Shown here: piece after piece, positions 22,341 to 34,130 of the stretch | Numbering within the stretch: position 1 is the first letter of the stretch | How the letters are laid out: every line of letters starts with the position of its first letter | Assembly (NCBI GenBank): GCA_037176705.1 | Contig: CM073885.1 | Coordinates: 87,700,001 to 87,764,000, forward strand | Reading direction: 5' to 3' | Source of the DNA: Molossus alvarezi | Taxonomy: Eukaryota > Chordata > Mammalia > Chiroptera > Molossidae | Length of the DNA stretch: 64,000 bases | Program-made: the position numbers and the translations under genes | The notes under the pieces: generated by a model | Database searches by the model: none | Told to the model about the DNA's origin: nothing | The model's input: the letters and a program-made list of their open reading frames with translations, nothing else

Positions 22341-22455
22341 CAATGTTCAAAGATGGCTGCAAGTATTCAGATGTCAGCAATCAAAATTCTGTGCAAGTAA
22401 TGAGCCCTCCGTAACCCTACAGTCCATGACTACAATGCTTTCTTTTCTTGATCAG

Positions 22456-22497
22456 CATTATAATATAATAACGATAATAATGATGATAATAATGAGT
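22456..22497. repeat. Imperfect ATA/ATG trinucleotide repeat
   Basis: 'ataataacgataataatgat' followed by 'gataataatgag'; short and interrupted. Confidence 0.75.
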
Positions 22498-22565
22498 AGG
22501 AGAAGGAAGAAACGAAATGATGAAAGGATAAAGGAGTGGCCAGGTAGACAAATGTATAATAAAGC

Positions 22566-22625
22566 AAGTAAAGTAAAACATTCCTTGTCAAATCTAAGTA
22601 AAGTAAAACATTCCTTGTCAAATCT
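22566..22625. repeat. Perfect 30-bp tandem duplication (2 copies)
   Basis: Unit at 22566-22595 is repeated without change at 22596-22625, followed by the first five bases of a third copy. The unit contains 'aagtaaaacattccttgtca'. Confidence 0.97.
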
Positions 22626-22749
22626 AAGTATCTGGGTGTTTACCATAAAAGTCAAGTATTCTGTATATTTGAAATGTTCATTTAAAATGTTGAAAAATAG
22701 ACGACATCTCTAAAATTGATGGACTATGAAATCCTTTTTCAATGGATCC

Positions 22750-22910
22750 ACCCGAGAAAAATGTTATCACCTCACCCACTTGTAATGTACAGAAAGTCTG
22801 AATGACTGCACAAGGGCACGGACCCCAGGGAGGACCAAGCCAGGACTAGCCCACTGGCCTCCTAACTCTGGGGCCAGAGCTCTCTCAAACACCAGGTGCT
22901 GCCGTGGTCT
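22750..22910 (-). mobile_element. MIR relic
   Basis: 'gactgcacaagggcacgg', 'ccaagccaggactagccca', 'ctggcctcctaactctg' and 'ccagagctctctcaaacac' are the reversed MIR 5' half. Confidence 0.6.
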
Positions 22911-23319
22911 GCAGTGTTTCTATATCTGAATGTCCTGTTGCAACCTGAAGCTGAATGTGCATTAAGTCAACACAGCACATTTGTTCACATCATCACTCAT
23001 TTCCAATTTGTCACCATCAATAATGCACTGCTATGGGATTCCGTGGGAGCCACCTCTCTCCTGTGCTCTTGGGTGTCGGTAAGTCCTGTCATTTACTTTT
23101 ACGTCTTATGTTTCGCAACCAGGAAGCCTGCCAGGAACCCTCTCTGGCTGCAGCCTTCCGCTTTCTATCATCCTGCACAGACCGGGGCTCCCGCGTGGGT
23201 TGCATGAACAAAGCGGGCTCTTTGCTTTAATTCTATCTCTAACATTTTGTATTTGTCTATTTTCAACTTGACAGGATCCTACATAGAACCACAAGGATCC
23301 TCTTCCATGAGTAATTTTT
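22911..23319. other. Unassigned
   Basis: Mixed sequence with ORFs of 62-103 codons on both strands, none recognisable. The segment may be old LINE sequence, since L2 pieces follow directly. Confidence 0.35.
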
Positions 23320-23415
23320 GATTCCTGTTCTCAGAAGCCATCAATGGCTCCCAATTGCCTCTTGAATCAAATGAAAAGTCCTATCCAAATGATTATCTTC
23401 ACACCTAAGCGCCTT
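23320..23415 (+). mobile_element. L2 relic
   Basis: 'cagaagccatcaatggctcc', 'caattgcctcttgaatcaaa', 'aaaagtcctatcc' and 'cgccttcacctcca' follow the sense-strand L2 3' region. Confidence 0.65.
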
Positions 23416-23426
23416 CACCTCCATTC

Positions 23427-24310
23427 GACATGTTCATTCAGCAAGTAGTTGTTGAGTAATCACTTTGTGCCTAGTTGTATGCTGGGCCCTGGGGAAAATG
23501 ATAAGATCTATTGCATAATCCCTGCCCTTATGGATCTTACCAATCAATGTGGAGAGACAAAACATGCACACATTAAACATGTTCAAAACAAAATGAGGCC
23601 GTCCGTGACTAAGTGCCCACAGGAATGAGTGGAGCAGGCCAGTCAGAGGTTACTAGGAGGCGCTGTTTGGGCGTGCCACACGACATGCTCTGGGGCTTGC
23701 TCCAGAAAGGTGTGGGACAGCAGTCTCCAGGAGAAGCTTGTGTCTCCAGGGTGGGGCTTAGCACCCTCTAAATTCAGAGACCGATGTGCCAGACTGCCTG
23801 GAGGGGAAGCAGAGTCTTCTTGTGCTCTGTAGACAGAAATGAGGCTGGAAAGGAGGTGGAGGCAGAATAGCGATGATCAGTGTAACTAAGGGGTGTAGAA
23901 CTCATACTCGCACAAAAAGGAAAAGGATTACTGAGCGAGGATAGCAATATCCAGGTGTAATGCGAGGTGGGAAATGATGATACCAGCCAGTCCCTGGGAG
24001 ATGAGGTCACGGACAAGTGTCCAAAAGACAGACAAAGGAAACAGAACACACCAAACAGGCAGTCTGCAGGAACATTGTTAAATATGTGAAGTAAAGACGA
24101 GAAAGAGATGCACAGTGGCTCTGGGGTATGCCAAGGCAATAAAGAATGAAGACGCTGCTAATAAATAATGAAACTGGGAAAGAAGAGAGGGGGTGGTGAG
24201 TCTGAGGTGATGGCAAGGCAGCTCCGCCCACTAGGCAAATTGAGAGAACAAAATAAATTTCAGGTGCAAAATAAGGATGTGATCTAGATCCAGACGATAC
24301 TAGCATAAAA
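23427..24310 (-). mobile_element. L2 relic, opposite strand
   Basis: Clear reversed 3' end: 'gttcattcagcaagtagttg', 'ctgggccctggggaaaatga', 'aatccctgcccttatggatc'. It is followed by poorly conserved purine-rich sequence in keeping with the rest of L2. The right boundary is approximate. Confidence 0.65.
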
Positions 24311-24660
24311 GTGATAGCAAGAGACTACTGTGCGTTTCCCAAACCTCGTGCCTTTGTCCTCCTCCTTCACAGAGGTGCTCTGAGTTCTGGTCAGGAGAAC
24401 GTGCGCAGGGTTATGTCAAGCTGGGCTGGCACAGTCTTCCCTTAGACTATTCTGCATTTTCTGTCCCTTCCACCAGCCGAATCAAAGGCTCTCAGAACCT
24501 AGAGGTTGGCTGGAAGAAGCCTGGAAGCCTGAATAACTCCACAGAATGGAGAGACCCCACTAACACAGACCCCCACGGAGTCTGATATAAAACGTAGCCT
24601 CTGATTGCATTGAGTCACTGATATCTGGGATTGTCTGTTAGAGCAGTAAGCCTCCTCTAA
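24311..24660 (+). mobile_element. ERVL-MaLR LTR relic (MLT1-like)
   Basis: The 3' half fits MLT1: 'gcctgaataactccacagaa', 'tggagagaccccac', 'ggagtctgatataaaacg', 'gagtcactgatatctgggat', 'tgtctgttagagcagtaagc'. It is an old solo LTR or fragment with no internal retroviral sequence nearby. Confidence 0.65.
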
Positions 24661-24739
24661 GGTTTTCTAAAATAAACCCGTGTGCTACAAAGCCTCAGCT
24701 GTTCAAGCAAAACTTCTGCCATCTACACACAGCCCACTC

Positions 24740-25125
24740 CTCCCTGTGTTTTCATTCATTTCCTTCCTTTTCAGTCACACTTCCTAGGATGATCTCCCCC
24801 ACACTCATCTGTGTCCTTCTGTCCTTCCTAGATCTGCCTAAGTTTTACATCCTGAATGAAACTAGTTCCTGCCTCCCCTGGCTGACAACAGTCACAGGAA
24901 CCCTTAGCCCATCCCCACAGCGCTGCGCAAATATCTCCATCCATCTGTGACTGGTTATGACTATGTTTTTATGTTTATTTTATCTGTTATCATGTATCTC
25001 CATTTATATTTGTTCCATTAGATTATACCCTCAATATGAACAAAGATTGTGTTTCCTATTTCCTTTGTAATTTCCTACATGCCTCATATGTTGCCCTACG
25101 CTGTCAGTGCTTCATAAACTCAACT
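24740..25125 (+). mobile_element. L2 relic
   Basis: CT-rich upstream part, then 'ccattagattataccctcaa' and 'agtgcttcataaactcaact', which follow the L2 3' end. Strongly diverged. Confidence 0.5.
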
Positions 25126-25198
25126 AATTGAAGTTTGAACTTCTACTCAAATACTTGCACCAGATGTGGAACAACTCACAACATCTGCACAGTGACAG

Positions 25199-25340
25199 AA
25201 CCGCGCACGCCGGCCTGCAGCGGCGCCCTGGTTCAGCCAGCCGTCAGGGGGAGGGCGGACCCACGGAGCTGGTTGGCGACCACCCACCACGCAGCACGGA
25301 GGAGCAGAGGCTAACCCACGCAGCCCACACAGTCACGGAC
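25199..25340. other. Short CpG-dense patch
   Basis: About 14 CpGs in 142 bp, against very few in the flanks; GC-rich with 'gcagcggcgccctgg' and 'gagggcggacccacgg'. It is too short for a standard CpG island. Confidence 0.6.
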
Positions 25341-25349
25341 ATCTGAGCT

Positions 25350-26240
25350 GAAATGCTCGTGGGCAAATCGCATTTTGGCAATGGTCATTAAGATAGGTCT
25401 AACTAGACATGGGTAGCAAATAAGTTCAAATTGATCAGAACTGCTTTTCACCTGTCTGACCTGGGCAACAGCTGGTAAAAATATTTTAAGTCAGAGGCCA
25501 CTGACACTGTCCAGACACATCTGACCCTGTTGCCACCAACTCATAACCCCACACCTGCGGCACCTCCTCTCTTCCCTGCAGCAGAGGGAAGGGCCCCCTC
25601 CTTGGACATACTAGGTTTTCTGGGTTTTTTTGTATAAATGTAAATTATAGCATTTGTTACACTCAATGGTAATTGTGGGTTTTCCTGCCCTACTACAAAC
25701 ACCTTGGGACAAGGAATCTTACTCCTGGACAAGGCCCCCAGGGCCGGTGTAGCACTTGCAGCATAGTAAGTGACATTATTCAGGGTATTTTTTTTTACTA
25801 GCAAGCAACAAAAAACCCAATCTAAACAAGTTTAAAGAGGGTACAACAAAAAGGAACCAAGTAACAGTGAGAATAACTGGGCCTAGAAAAATACATCATT
25901 AATAGAATTCCCCCCCCCAAAGTATGTAATATGGGGTATGGGGTGAGGGATCTTTACCAAAGGAAAGAAGCTTAAGTTAAAATAGTTTCTTCTCTAAAAT
26001 ATCAAAGAAAAGAAAATGTTAACTCTACCTATAATTAATGGAAATGAAAATACTTCAGGATGGAAATATACACCGGATGATCATTTACAAAATGCAACTG
26101 TGTTTAACAAGAAATATAACATTTCTAATGACCCCCATCTAATTCCTCACAGTACTCCTATTACAAATCAAGGGACAGAAAAAAGAAGTCCAACTGGAAT
26201 TTTATTTTTTCACTGCAGTCTATCATTGAAATTGAAGAAG
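25350..26240. other. Single-copy spacer
   Basis: No recognised element. C10 run at about 25910. The ORF at 26016-26483 starts in single-copy DNA and runs into the VES element. Confidence 0.4.
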
Positions 26241-26255
26241 CAAACATTACTCTTT

Positions 26256-26507
26256 TTTTTTTTAATCCTCACCCGAGGATATTTTTTCCATTTTTTTGTA
26301 CAGATAGAGTGGGAGGGAGAGAGAGGAAGGGAGAGAGAGAGAGAGAAACATCGACGTGAAGGGACACATCGAGTGGCTGCCACCCGCACGACCAACCAAG
26401 GCCGGGGACAAACTGCAACCGAAGTACGTGCCCTTAGCGGGAACCGAACCCGGGTCTCTCCGGACCGCAGGCCGACGCTCTAACCGCTGAGCCAAACTGG
26501 CCAGGGC
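26256..26507 (-). mobile_element. VES SINE, type 1, full length
   Basis: Tail 'cctcacccgaggatattttt', GA tract, body 'ggggacaaactgcaaccga', B box 'gggaaccgaacccgg', head complement. Perfect 15-bp TSD caaacattactcttt at 26241-26255 and 26508-26522. Little diverged from the other type-1 copies. Confidence 0.97.
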
Positions 26508-26544
26508 CAAACATTACTCTTTAAAAATAAAACGTAAAAGCCAA

Positions 26545-26950
26545 CTTTGAGTTGTGCCCCTCACTCTGTACTGGGCACAAGGAATACAGACATGAATCGT
26601 GTGACATGCCAGCCTATTGATGGTGTGTCCACTGAAGGGAAGAGGCAGGGACACCGCTGACCTCAATGCAGCCTGGGGCAGGCTGTGAGCAGGTCCCATC
26701 GAACAAGGACGGGAGGAAGAACTGCTACCGCCTGGGCAGGTGGCCAGAGTGGGGAGTATTTCAGAGAGAAATTCTGATATTTTTGTTCTTCCTCAGAGGA
26801 TGCAGTTGGGCTTTACCAAGGAAGGAGACGGGAGAACAGCATAAGCCAAGGGAGAGAATGGCGAGGGGAGACCAAGTGTTTGCGGAACAGCACCTATTCC
26901 CGGATGGGTGGCAATGAGGGCTTCATTCTGGACACAAGGGGGAGCCAGTG
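26545..26950 (-). mobile_element. L2 relic, outer layer of a nest (left part)
   Basis: 'gtgcccctcactctgtact' and 'aaggaatacagacatgaa' resemble the reversed L2 3' end. Further right, 'gggagaacagcataagcca' and 'ggtggcaatgagggcttca' are loose matches. It appears to resume beyond the L1M insertion. Confidence 0.5.
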
Positions 26951-26956
26951 AAAGTG

Positions 26957-27332
26957 TGTTGGTTTTTTTCTTAGTTGAAGAGAAATGCACATAATATATA
27001 AGTAATCATTTTAAAGTGAACAGTTCAATGGCATTTACTGAATGAGGGTTACAACCAGCAGCTCCGTCTAGTTCCTAAATATTTTTATCACCCGAAAAGG
27101 AAAACCCATATCCGTTAAGCAGCTGCTCCCCTCCCCCTTCCCTACCCCTCTGCCCCGGAAACCATCAATCTGCGTTCCATCTTCATGGATTTACCTCTTC
27201 GCAGAAATAAAGTCATTCGACAAGTGACCTGTTACATCTGGCTTCTTGCACTTAGCCCAACATTTTTGAGATTCATCCACATTTGTATATATATCACCAC
27301 TTCATTCCTTTTAATGGTGGAATAATAGTCCC
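26957..27332 (-). mobile_element. L1M-type 3' fragment (left part)
   Basis: Antisense L1M 3' UTR motifs: 'taatcattttaaagtgaac', 'agttcaatggcatttact', 'tttttatcacccgaaaagga', 'aaaccatcaatctgcgttc', 'tctggcttcttgcacttagc', 'gagattcatccacatttg'. Confidence 0.85.
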
Positions 27333-27568
27333 TTTTTTAAAAAATCCTCACCCGTAGACATTTTTCCATTTATCTTCAGATAGAGCGGGAGGGAGGGAGG
27401 GAGAGGAACAGCAATGTGAGAGACATACATCGACTGGCTGCCTCCCGCAAGACCACGAGGGCTGGGGACCGGACCACAACCGAGGTCCCTGCCCTCACCC
27501 GGAATCCAGCCTGAGACTCTTTGGTCCACAGGCCAATCCTCCAACCACTGAGCCAAACTGGCCAGGGC
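27333..27568 (-). mobile_element. VES SINE, type 1, inside the L1M fragment
   Basis: Tail 'tcctcacccgtagacatttt', GGGA-rich tract, body and head complement 'ctgagccaaactggccaggg'. L1 sequence resumes on the right. The TSD is weak (gaataatagtcc / gaatattcc) owing to decay. Confidence 0.93.
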
Positions 27569-27778
27569 AGAATATTCCGTTTTCTGTGCATCCCACAATT
27601 TCCTTATCCATTCACCGGGGGATGGGCACTTGGGGTGTCTCCATCTGTCGGCGACCGTGCACAGAGCTGCCATGAACATGCACGTACTTGTAAATGTCCG
27701 AGTACGAGTGGAATTGCCGGGTAACTGGGATGAGAAACCAAACTGCCTTCCACAGAGGCTGATCCATTGGCAAGAGCT
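27569..27778 (-). mobile_element. L1M-type 3' fragment (right part)
   Basis: 'ttatccattcaccgggggat', 'gggcacttggggtgtctcca', 'gagctgccatgaacatgcac', 'gtggaattgccgggtaactg', 'accaaactgccttccacaga' continue the antisense L1 from the left part. Confidence 0.88.
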
Positions 27779-28290
27779 CTGGGTAGGTCGCGGCACGGAG
27801 AGGCCGCAGGTGGAGGCTACTCCGGTTGCGCAGCTGGAAAGCGGGGCGCCTGCGGGACGGGGAGCCGGGATCTGGCAGCCTGAGCTGCAAAGAGGAGGCA
27901 GACAGACCACGCGAGGAAGCGTCAGCTGTGACTCCGAGGTTTCTAGGTGGAGTACTGGGTGGATAGTTAAATGATTACCTAGATTACAGAACACGAAGAA
28001 AGCCCTTAAGGAAGGGAAAGAATTGGAAGGGCTGATTTGGAAGAGCTGACCGTCCACCGAACATGTACGATGGTCATCGGGATCCCGGTTAAGGGATGCA
28101 GCTGAGTTTCGCTGGATGTTTAGCAGTGGTTGAGACACAGAGGACGGTAGGAGGAGACACACAGGACAAGGGAGCTCAAGGAGGAAGTCAGAACGAGAAG
28201 AGGGCCAAGGAAAGCAGTTTGGACAGTGCTCACATTTGAATGCAAGGTGAACCAAGACCATAAAGGTGAAAAGAAAGCAGACACCAAAAA
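27779..28290 (-). mobile_element. L2 relic, outer layer (right part)
   Basis: 'ggaggctactccggttgcgc', 'tgtgactccgaggtttctag' and 'gagtactgggtggatagtt' follow reversed L2, upstream of its 3' end. The longest ORF of the window (342 codons, minus strand, 27311-28339) runs across this L2, the L1M and the VES and is an artefact. Confidence 0.55.
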
Positions 28291-28449
28291 AATAAATAAA
28301 TAAATTAAGTGTGGCTGAGATTACAAGAGCCCAAAACAAGATTTAAATGTTCCTCAGTGGTATCTCCTCCAGGAAGGCAGGTCCTAATTCATCGCTGGTT
28401 TCTCATGAGGAAAAGGGCTCAGCAGGGCTCCTCTTATGCAGAGTCATCA

Positions 28450-28645
28450 TATACTGAATTCCTCTCTGTCTGGCATCTTTATATATATAATTTTGTTTTG
28501 GTCTCTAGAAGTCCTATATGACTATTATGTCTAGTTTGCAAATAATAACCTGAGGCTTGAATGAGTGGAATAATTTACCCAACACCACAGAGCTAGTGTC
28601 AGAGCTGGGATTTGAACCTATGCTACTCCTACGGTGCTGAGCTGC
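28450..28645 (-). mobile_element. MIR SINE
   Basis: 'aataacctgaggcttgaatg', 'aatttacccaacaccacaga', 'gagctagtgtcagagctggg', 'atttgaacctatgct': well-preserved reversed MIR core and 5' half. Confidence 0.8.
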
Positions 28646-28721
28646 CCCTGCCTCAGTTTCCTATTAAAGCAGTCCTCTTTATTTCCTGTCTTCTTTATAA
28701 TTTCCCCAAGGGTTACTTGCT

Positions 28722-28788
28722 TCTTCTTTTTTTTTTTTTTTATCCTCACCCAAAGACATTTTCCATTTTTTTTGTTCTTACAGAGTGG

Positions 28789-28824
<36 letters not shown>

Positions 28825-28985
28825 TCGACGTGAAAGGGACACCTCGAGTGGCTGCCACCCGCACGACCCAACCAGGGCCAGGGGACAAACTGCAACCGAG
28901 GTTACATGCCCTTAGTGGGAACTGAACCTGAGTCTCTTGAGACCACAGGCTGACGCTCTAACCACTGAGCCAAACCGGCCAGGGC
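28722..28985 (-). mobile_element. VES SINE, type 1
   Basis: T18 run, tail 'cctcacccaaagacattttc', a (GA)n tract (about 28793-28820), body and head complement. The TSD is only about 7-8 bp (cttcttt) and lies in CT-rich sequence. Confidence 0.94.
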
Positions 28986-28986
28986 A

Positions 28987-30240
28987 CTTCTTTAGTACAT
29001 AATTGTTGCAAGTAGAGATTCTTGATTCAAGAAACAAGTTCTTAACTATCTAAAACATAAATACTGGAATGGCTATCCTAATTTTTTTATTTTTAATTTA
29101 AGTTTTCAATAACAAGTAATTATCTTGCAAACTTCATCAAAGGTTAGCTTCTCTTTTTATCAAATCATTGTTGTTCATTTAAATTAAAAATTTTCAAGGA
29201 GAAAAAATATGCTGTGCTAAGATCTGCAATTTGTAAGAGTTTAGTAGATTTAGTTACTGTAGTTTTAATGTATTATTGTTTTGTGTTTGCTGAAAGAGAG
29301 GTATAGGCCGTATCAACCTATCGGAACTCTTGGCTAATAGGATATTAATTTAATATCCAAAGAGTCAGTTTGCAAGTATCTGTTTTAATGGATAAAAGAA
29401 TAAAGTATCATTGAATCCTTAAAGTATTTACATTTTTCCTCAATAGTATGCATTTAAGTACAAACATAAGTACTTGCAGATTTATGTATTCATGGAACTC
29501 ATGATATCATGTTTCAAATAGGATAACATGAACTAACTATCTCAGTCCATCATCAGTAGCTCCTTTCCTCCCTCCACCAGGGAGCACCCATCCTCCCTAT
29601 CACCTCTTTAACTTGGAAAACTCAAAGGAAGATATCTCTGCAAACTCACTGGTTCTCTTTCCCTGGGGCAGAAGGTAATTAATTTGATTTAAAAATCCTC
29701 CTCTTCAAATTCCATCTGGGCTACGATAAGCTGAGATCCTGTTTATGTAAACAGAAGTGTTAATTAAACAGAGTACCTGATAATATCAATACTAAAAAGA
29801 TTCTAATGCCACCATATTGTAATCAAAATTTGACTAAATCTATGAAGCTATGAAGATACATCAGTCCTTAAAAAGATAGCAATATTCTTATTTTCTAAGG
29901 CTTTGATTTCTTTTTTTTTTTTTTTTTTACTAACTTCATCTTTGTTCAAAATTTAAATCAAGTTAAACGAAAATTAATTGGAGAGAATGATTAATTTACA
30001 GTGGGAAATAAAGGCCACAATCTGTCAGTGAATTCCAGCCCTCCTGCTTGGCAAACGCAAAATAACCTTTCGTTGAACTAATAAAATAAAGAAAAAAATA
30101 CAAAATGGCTAATAAGTGGCTCTTTTGTCATATATGACATTGTTATCAAATTCTGTGGCCATTTCTAGGTCCAAAATCTTCTTTCCCCTTTATGCATTTT
30201 TTTATAATTTCCTCTGACTCTTTCATCTTCAAGATCTCCT
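28987..30240. other. AT-rich single-copy region, possible regulatory DNA
   Basis: No transposable element seen over 1.25 kb. It has several TAATTA/ATTAAT homeodomain-type cores ('aaaattaattggagagaatg', 'tattaatttaatatcc') and a T18 run near 29911. Whether it is conserved cannot be judged from one sequence. Confidence 0.3.
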
Positions 30241-33189
30241 GACCCCACACCAAGCAGGGAATGTGATTCCACTCAATTACATTTTCCTCTTAGAACTTCT
30301 CACCTCCTTGTATATTCTGATTCTACTCTGCAGCAATCTCCTTGAAAGGTGGGTTTGTTTGTTTTATTTCCTTTTGGAGTGTCTGCGTTCTTCCTCTTCT
30401 CAAACCTCCCAGACTGTCCCTCACAAACCTACTCTGCATCTCTGTCCTCTCACACAGGTCTTTCTTCAAGGGTCCGTGGGTATTTTAGTTTAATACAGCA
30501 ACATCAGTTCATACACTGCATGGTCCCAAGAGAATGATTTCTTTGCCACACCAGCTCCATAGCTCAAATTTTCCTCTTTTGATGATTGATATCACCATTC
30601 TTCCGACCATGCAAGATTTCAGAGTCATCTTTGACTCTATTCCTCTCCTTCATGAACTTAATCATGGTATTAGGTATATTGCATTCAATAAGGATAATTC
30701 AGTAATGTTTGGTGCCTTCATATGAAGGCATAAAATGGCCTGTGCCTTGATATTGGGCTCAGAAAATGTGGTCACTGCCCTCCCAGGCTCCCTACTTTCT
30801 GCTCTACCTCTAAAACAACAAGTACAGAAACTTCCTTTCTGGACAGCCTCCGGTCAGCCTCTCTGACAAGCCTGGTTCTAGGACCAGGAACCGGCAGGGA
30901 GGCAGCCCTCGCTGGTCACACCCCACGATCTCAGTTCTAGACACTGCCTGCGCTGGGGGTTGAACATCTAGAAGCGAAACTGACCTATGTCATTGGTACT
31001 ATAACAATAACTAATATATGAGAGTCAAGAAAAAGCAACGTCATCTTAAAGAAACAGAATGACTTCTCAGCCACATCTAAATGTGAGTATTACCTGATGA
31101 CCTAAAGAAAGAATGTGATGCTCAGAAAGGGACTCCTCAACTCCGGAGGCACATGCTGGATGAGGCCTTCCTCGCACTGTACACGGAGGCGCAACCTCGG
31201 TTAACAGGCTTTGAGGAGTCCAGTCCCACTGACCAGTCCACAGTCCCCGTGCACATGGCGGCACCGGGCTGTCCGTCGGATTCATCCTGCCCCTCCATTC
31301 TGAGTCCATGCTGACAGGCCCCTTCTGGGTGTGATCTAGTCTCCACATCAGGAAGGAACGTTGTCTTGCAAAGACAAGCATTCCATCTCTGTGACTGCAT
31401 TTCTCTGTGCAAATACATAATTTGCCCTTCTGGTTTCATTAGCTTCATGAATGTGGTTAATGTGAGTTTACCCGAGAGAGATGGATGTGCTCTCTAGTGC
31501 TGACATCAGACTTCCAAGTCCACTAAGCTGAGTGACAGACCCATGCCAGACACAGTCAAATAAACAAGGCAATGAAGGCCCAACTGGGCGGCCCAGAGAG
31601 GGATGCAGGGGCGCTGTGCAATGCTGAATACAGGGGACATCATTTACAATGCCCTCAGATTGCTTTGAACTCACCCGTCATGTGTTACGATCTGGATGAT
31701 GCAATATAAGGTAACCAAATATTGACATTTTTCATCATCTACTCATTAAATACATGATGAGTATTGACTGAATAGCTTTGAAGGGCCAGAAGAAACAATT
31801 CTACCTACATTCAGTCTCCACTGCCCTTGTAAGGATATAAACCAGTACCTTCTACAGATCCAAAGGAAGATGCTACTAGCATTGTTGGGGAACTATGGTA
31901 GATGGACAGAAAGCTAGAAACCAAAGCTATGTTTTGCCAAAGGGCCAGGTATCCCTCCACCTGCTTATCTTGATTCTGCCAGAGGGAAGACCTCCTCAGT
32001 AGTCATAGAAGGGAAATTGCCACCCCCCCCGTTGGGATTACATTTTCCATAGGATTTGATTCTTCTAGAATGATAGCCCTGTGAACCATGTTGGCTCTCC
32101 AAAGGGAACATGAAGAATATCAATCCAAAATAATCACAAATCTACTTTGATAGGGTCATTTATAGCCATCTTGTACCTATCCTGACACAGCTCCCTAATA
32201 AATCTCACCAAGAACAAACCTTGAACCCAAATGGATTAATTCACTAATTTTTTAAAAACTATACTCACTCCTAATATTTGACTTTTTCAGGGATCACTTC
32301 TCTTCAAGTTTATTCCTCTTCCTACTGAATTTGCCTAATTGCTTTCCATTGTTATTCTAAAAATTCCAAAAATAGGCAATCAGTGAAGAGGAATATGGTA
32401 GCACTCAGACTAATCAACTTTACGTTCCGGGTTCCACTTAGCCATTTTAATTTAACCGATTTGGAAATTTTTACGCAGTGCAAAGATTTGTTTCTGTTAC
32501 TTATTCTTTTGCTTTTATAATAATTAGAGTGCTTCCTATTGTGCTATACGGTATTAAAATAATTACAGCAAGTCGATAATAGTCATTTAAAATGTAATGA
32601 ATTGATGGCTAATCTACACTTCCATTCAATCATTCTACAAGCATTCACTTATCAAATACATTCAATTATTTTTATACTCTGAATTTGTCTACATATTTCA
32701 AGTTTCTGCCATTTCACTTATTAATGAAAGGCCTCAGTCTGGAAACATCCAAAACACACCTCCTCACCTTCTGGCCAAATTTGCTCCTTCCCCTATTTCC
32801 TGTTTCAGGGAATAAAAGCACAGTCCACTGAGCTGGAAACCTTTGCTTATCACCCCTCTCCGTCTCCCTCACGTCCATTCAGTTACTAATTTCTGTAAAC
32901 TTTGCCTCCTATAATGTGCCAAGCCCTGCTTTGTTCACACTGCTTTTGCTCAGAGAGCCCTCGCTTGCCTGGAGTACCGCACAGCCTCACACTGGCACCT
33001 CCTTCCTCCGAGCTCCCTCCCTCCTCTCTCCACATCTCCACCAGAGTTCGCCTTCTAACATCCAAATCTAGCCGGCTCACTCTTGTCGGATCCTTTGTAG
33101 CTCTTTCCATTTAATCCCGTTTACCGGCACTGGGATAGGACGTATTAAATCAAGTTCAAAATCCATTGCACGGATTACAAGTTTTAATG
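30241..33189. other. Mostly single-copy; weak old-repeat traces
   Basis: Traces of reversed or forward L2-like sequence may occur at about 30590-30660, 31738-31830 and 32870-33110, none firm. A GC-richer block at 31130-31330 carries overlapping 103-104-codon antisense ORFs without motifs. C8 run at 32024. Confidence 0.35.
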
Positions 33190-33618
33190 AGTTCCCAAAT
33201 CATAGCTTTCCAGCCTGTTTCCGGTCATATAATTACATGTGTCCGATCACAGCAGCCTATATGGATTTCCTTATGGCTTTTCTGTCCCTGTGCCTAGAAT
33301 GTCCCTCTCCACTTTATCTGCCGACCCAGTTCTTTCTCGCAGTCCGAGATTCGAAGGGTTCCCGAGCCCCTCACATTCCCTCCTGAGCCTCTACAATGAG
33401 TCTGGTGTCCTGACTCCAGGGCATCAGAACTGTGTGCCCTGCCCTCCCACAGCAGGCACCACACTAGCTGTAACAGCTGCTTCGCACGCACGTGTGTCCC
33501 TCTCCACACTCAGACGGGGATCCTGAGGGCAGGCTTCGTGAGCACTGCCCCTGTGACCTCTTGCACTCAGGAGCAGTTATATAGTAGACACTCAATAAAT
33601 ATGTGCTGAGTGACTAGA
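33190..33618 (+). mobile_element. L2 3' region
   Basis: 'tttccagcctgtttccggtc', 'cctgtgcctagaatgtccct', 'ctccactttatctgcc', then 'cctgagggcaggcttcgtga', 'tatatagtagacactcaata', 'aatatgtgctgagtgac' follow the L2 3' end in order. Confidence 0.8.
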
Positions 33619-34119
33619 TGGGACAATTTTCTATTGTTGTGCCACGGATTTCACAACTAGAAATGTTAAAAAAATAAATCTAGAGGAAAACACAAATTGA
33701 AAGGCTTTCTTCAGGGCTACAAATTAGGTATTCGAAAGGTTAAATAAACACTGGAGAAGTGTGGAATACACACCAAGTGACGTCTGAGGCACAACAGTGA
33801 AGACAACAAAAGGGACGCATGTCTAATCCACTTAGCTGTTGGTGGCGCTCCCATGGGTGGTGAGATCCCCAAAGATGACACACCCCATTCATGGCATAAA
33901 ACCACATTCCACTTCCACCGTCCTCATATGAAAAATTTCATATAAATATGATTTTCTCATTCTTCACATACAATGAAAAGCCAGTCAAAAGCCTGAAACC
34001 TAAATGTGTTTATGGAGTAGTCAAGTTGTTCGCCATCATCATATCTTAATGAAGCATTGTTAACATATGGGATGTGCCTGTTTCTATAGTATTGACATAA
34101 ACTATAAGGAATTACCTTT
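33619..34119. other. Single-copy spacer
   Basis: Nothing recognised. Confidence 0.4.
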
Positions 34120-34130
34120 TATAATTTTTA

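Noticed and set aside
21894..22343. 149-codon antisense ORF
   Set aside because: Entirely within reversed L2 sequence and not part of the L2 protein frame.
27311..28339. 342-codon ORF on the minus strand, the longest in the window
   Set aside because: It runs across an L2 relic, an L1M fragment and a VES copy, has no family resemblance, and is a chance reading through repeats.
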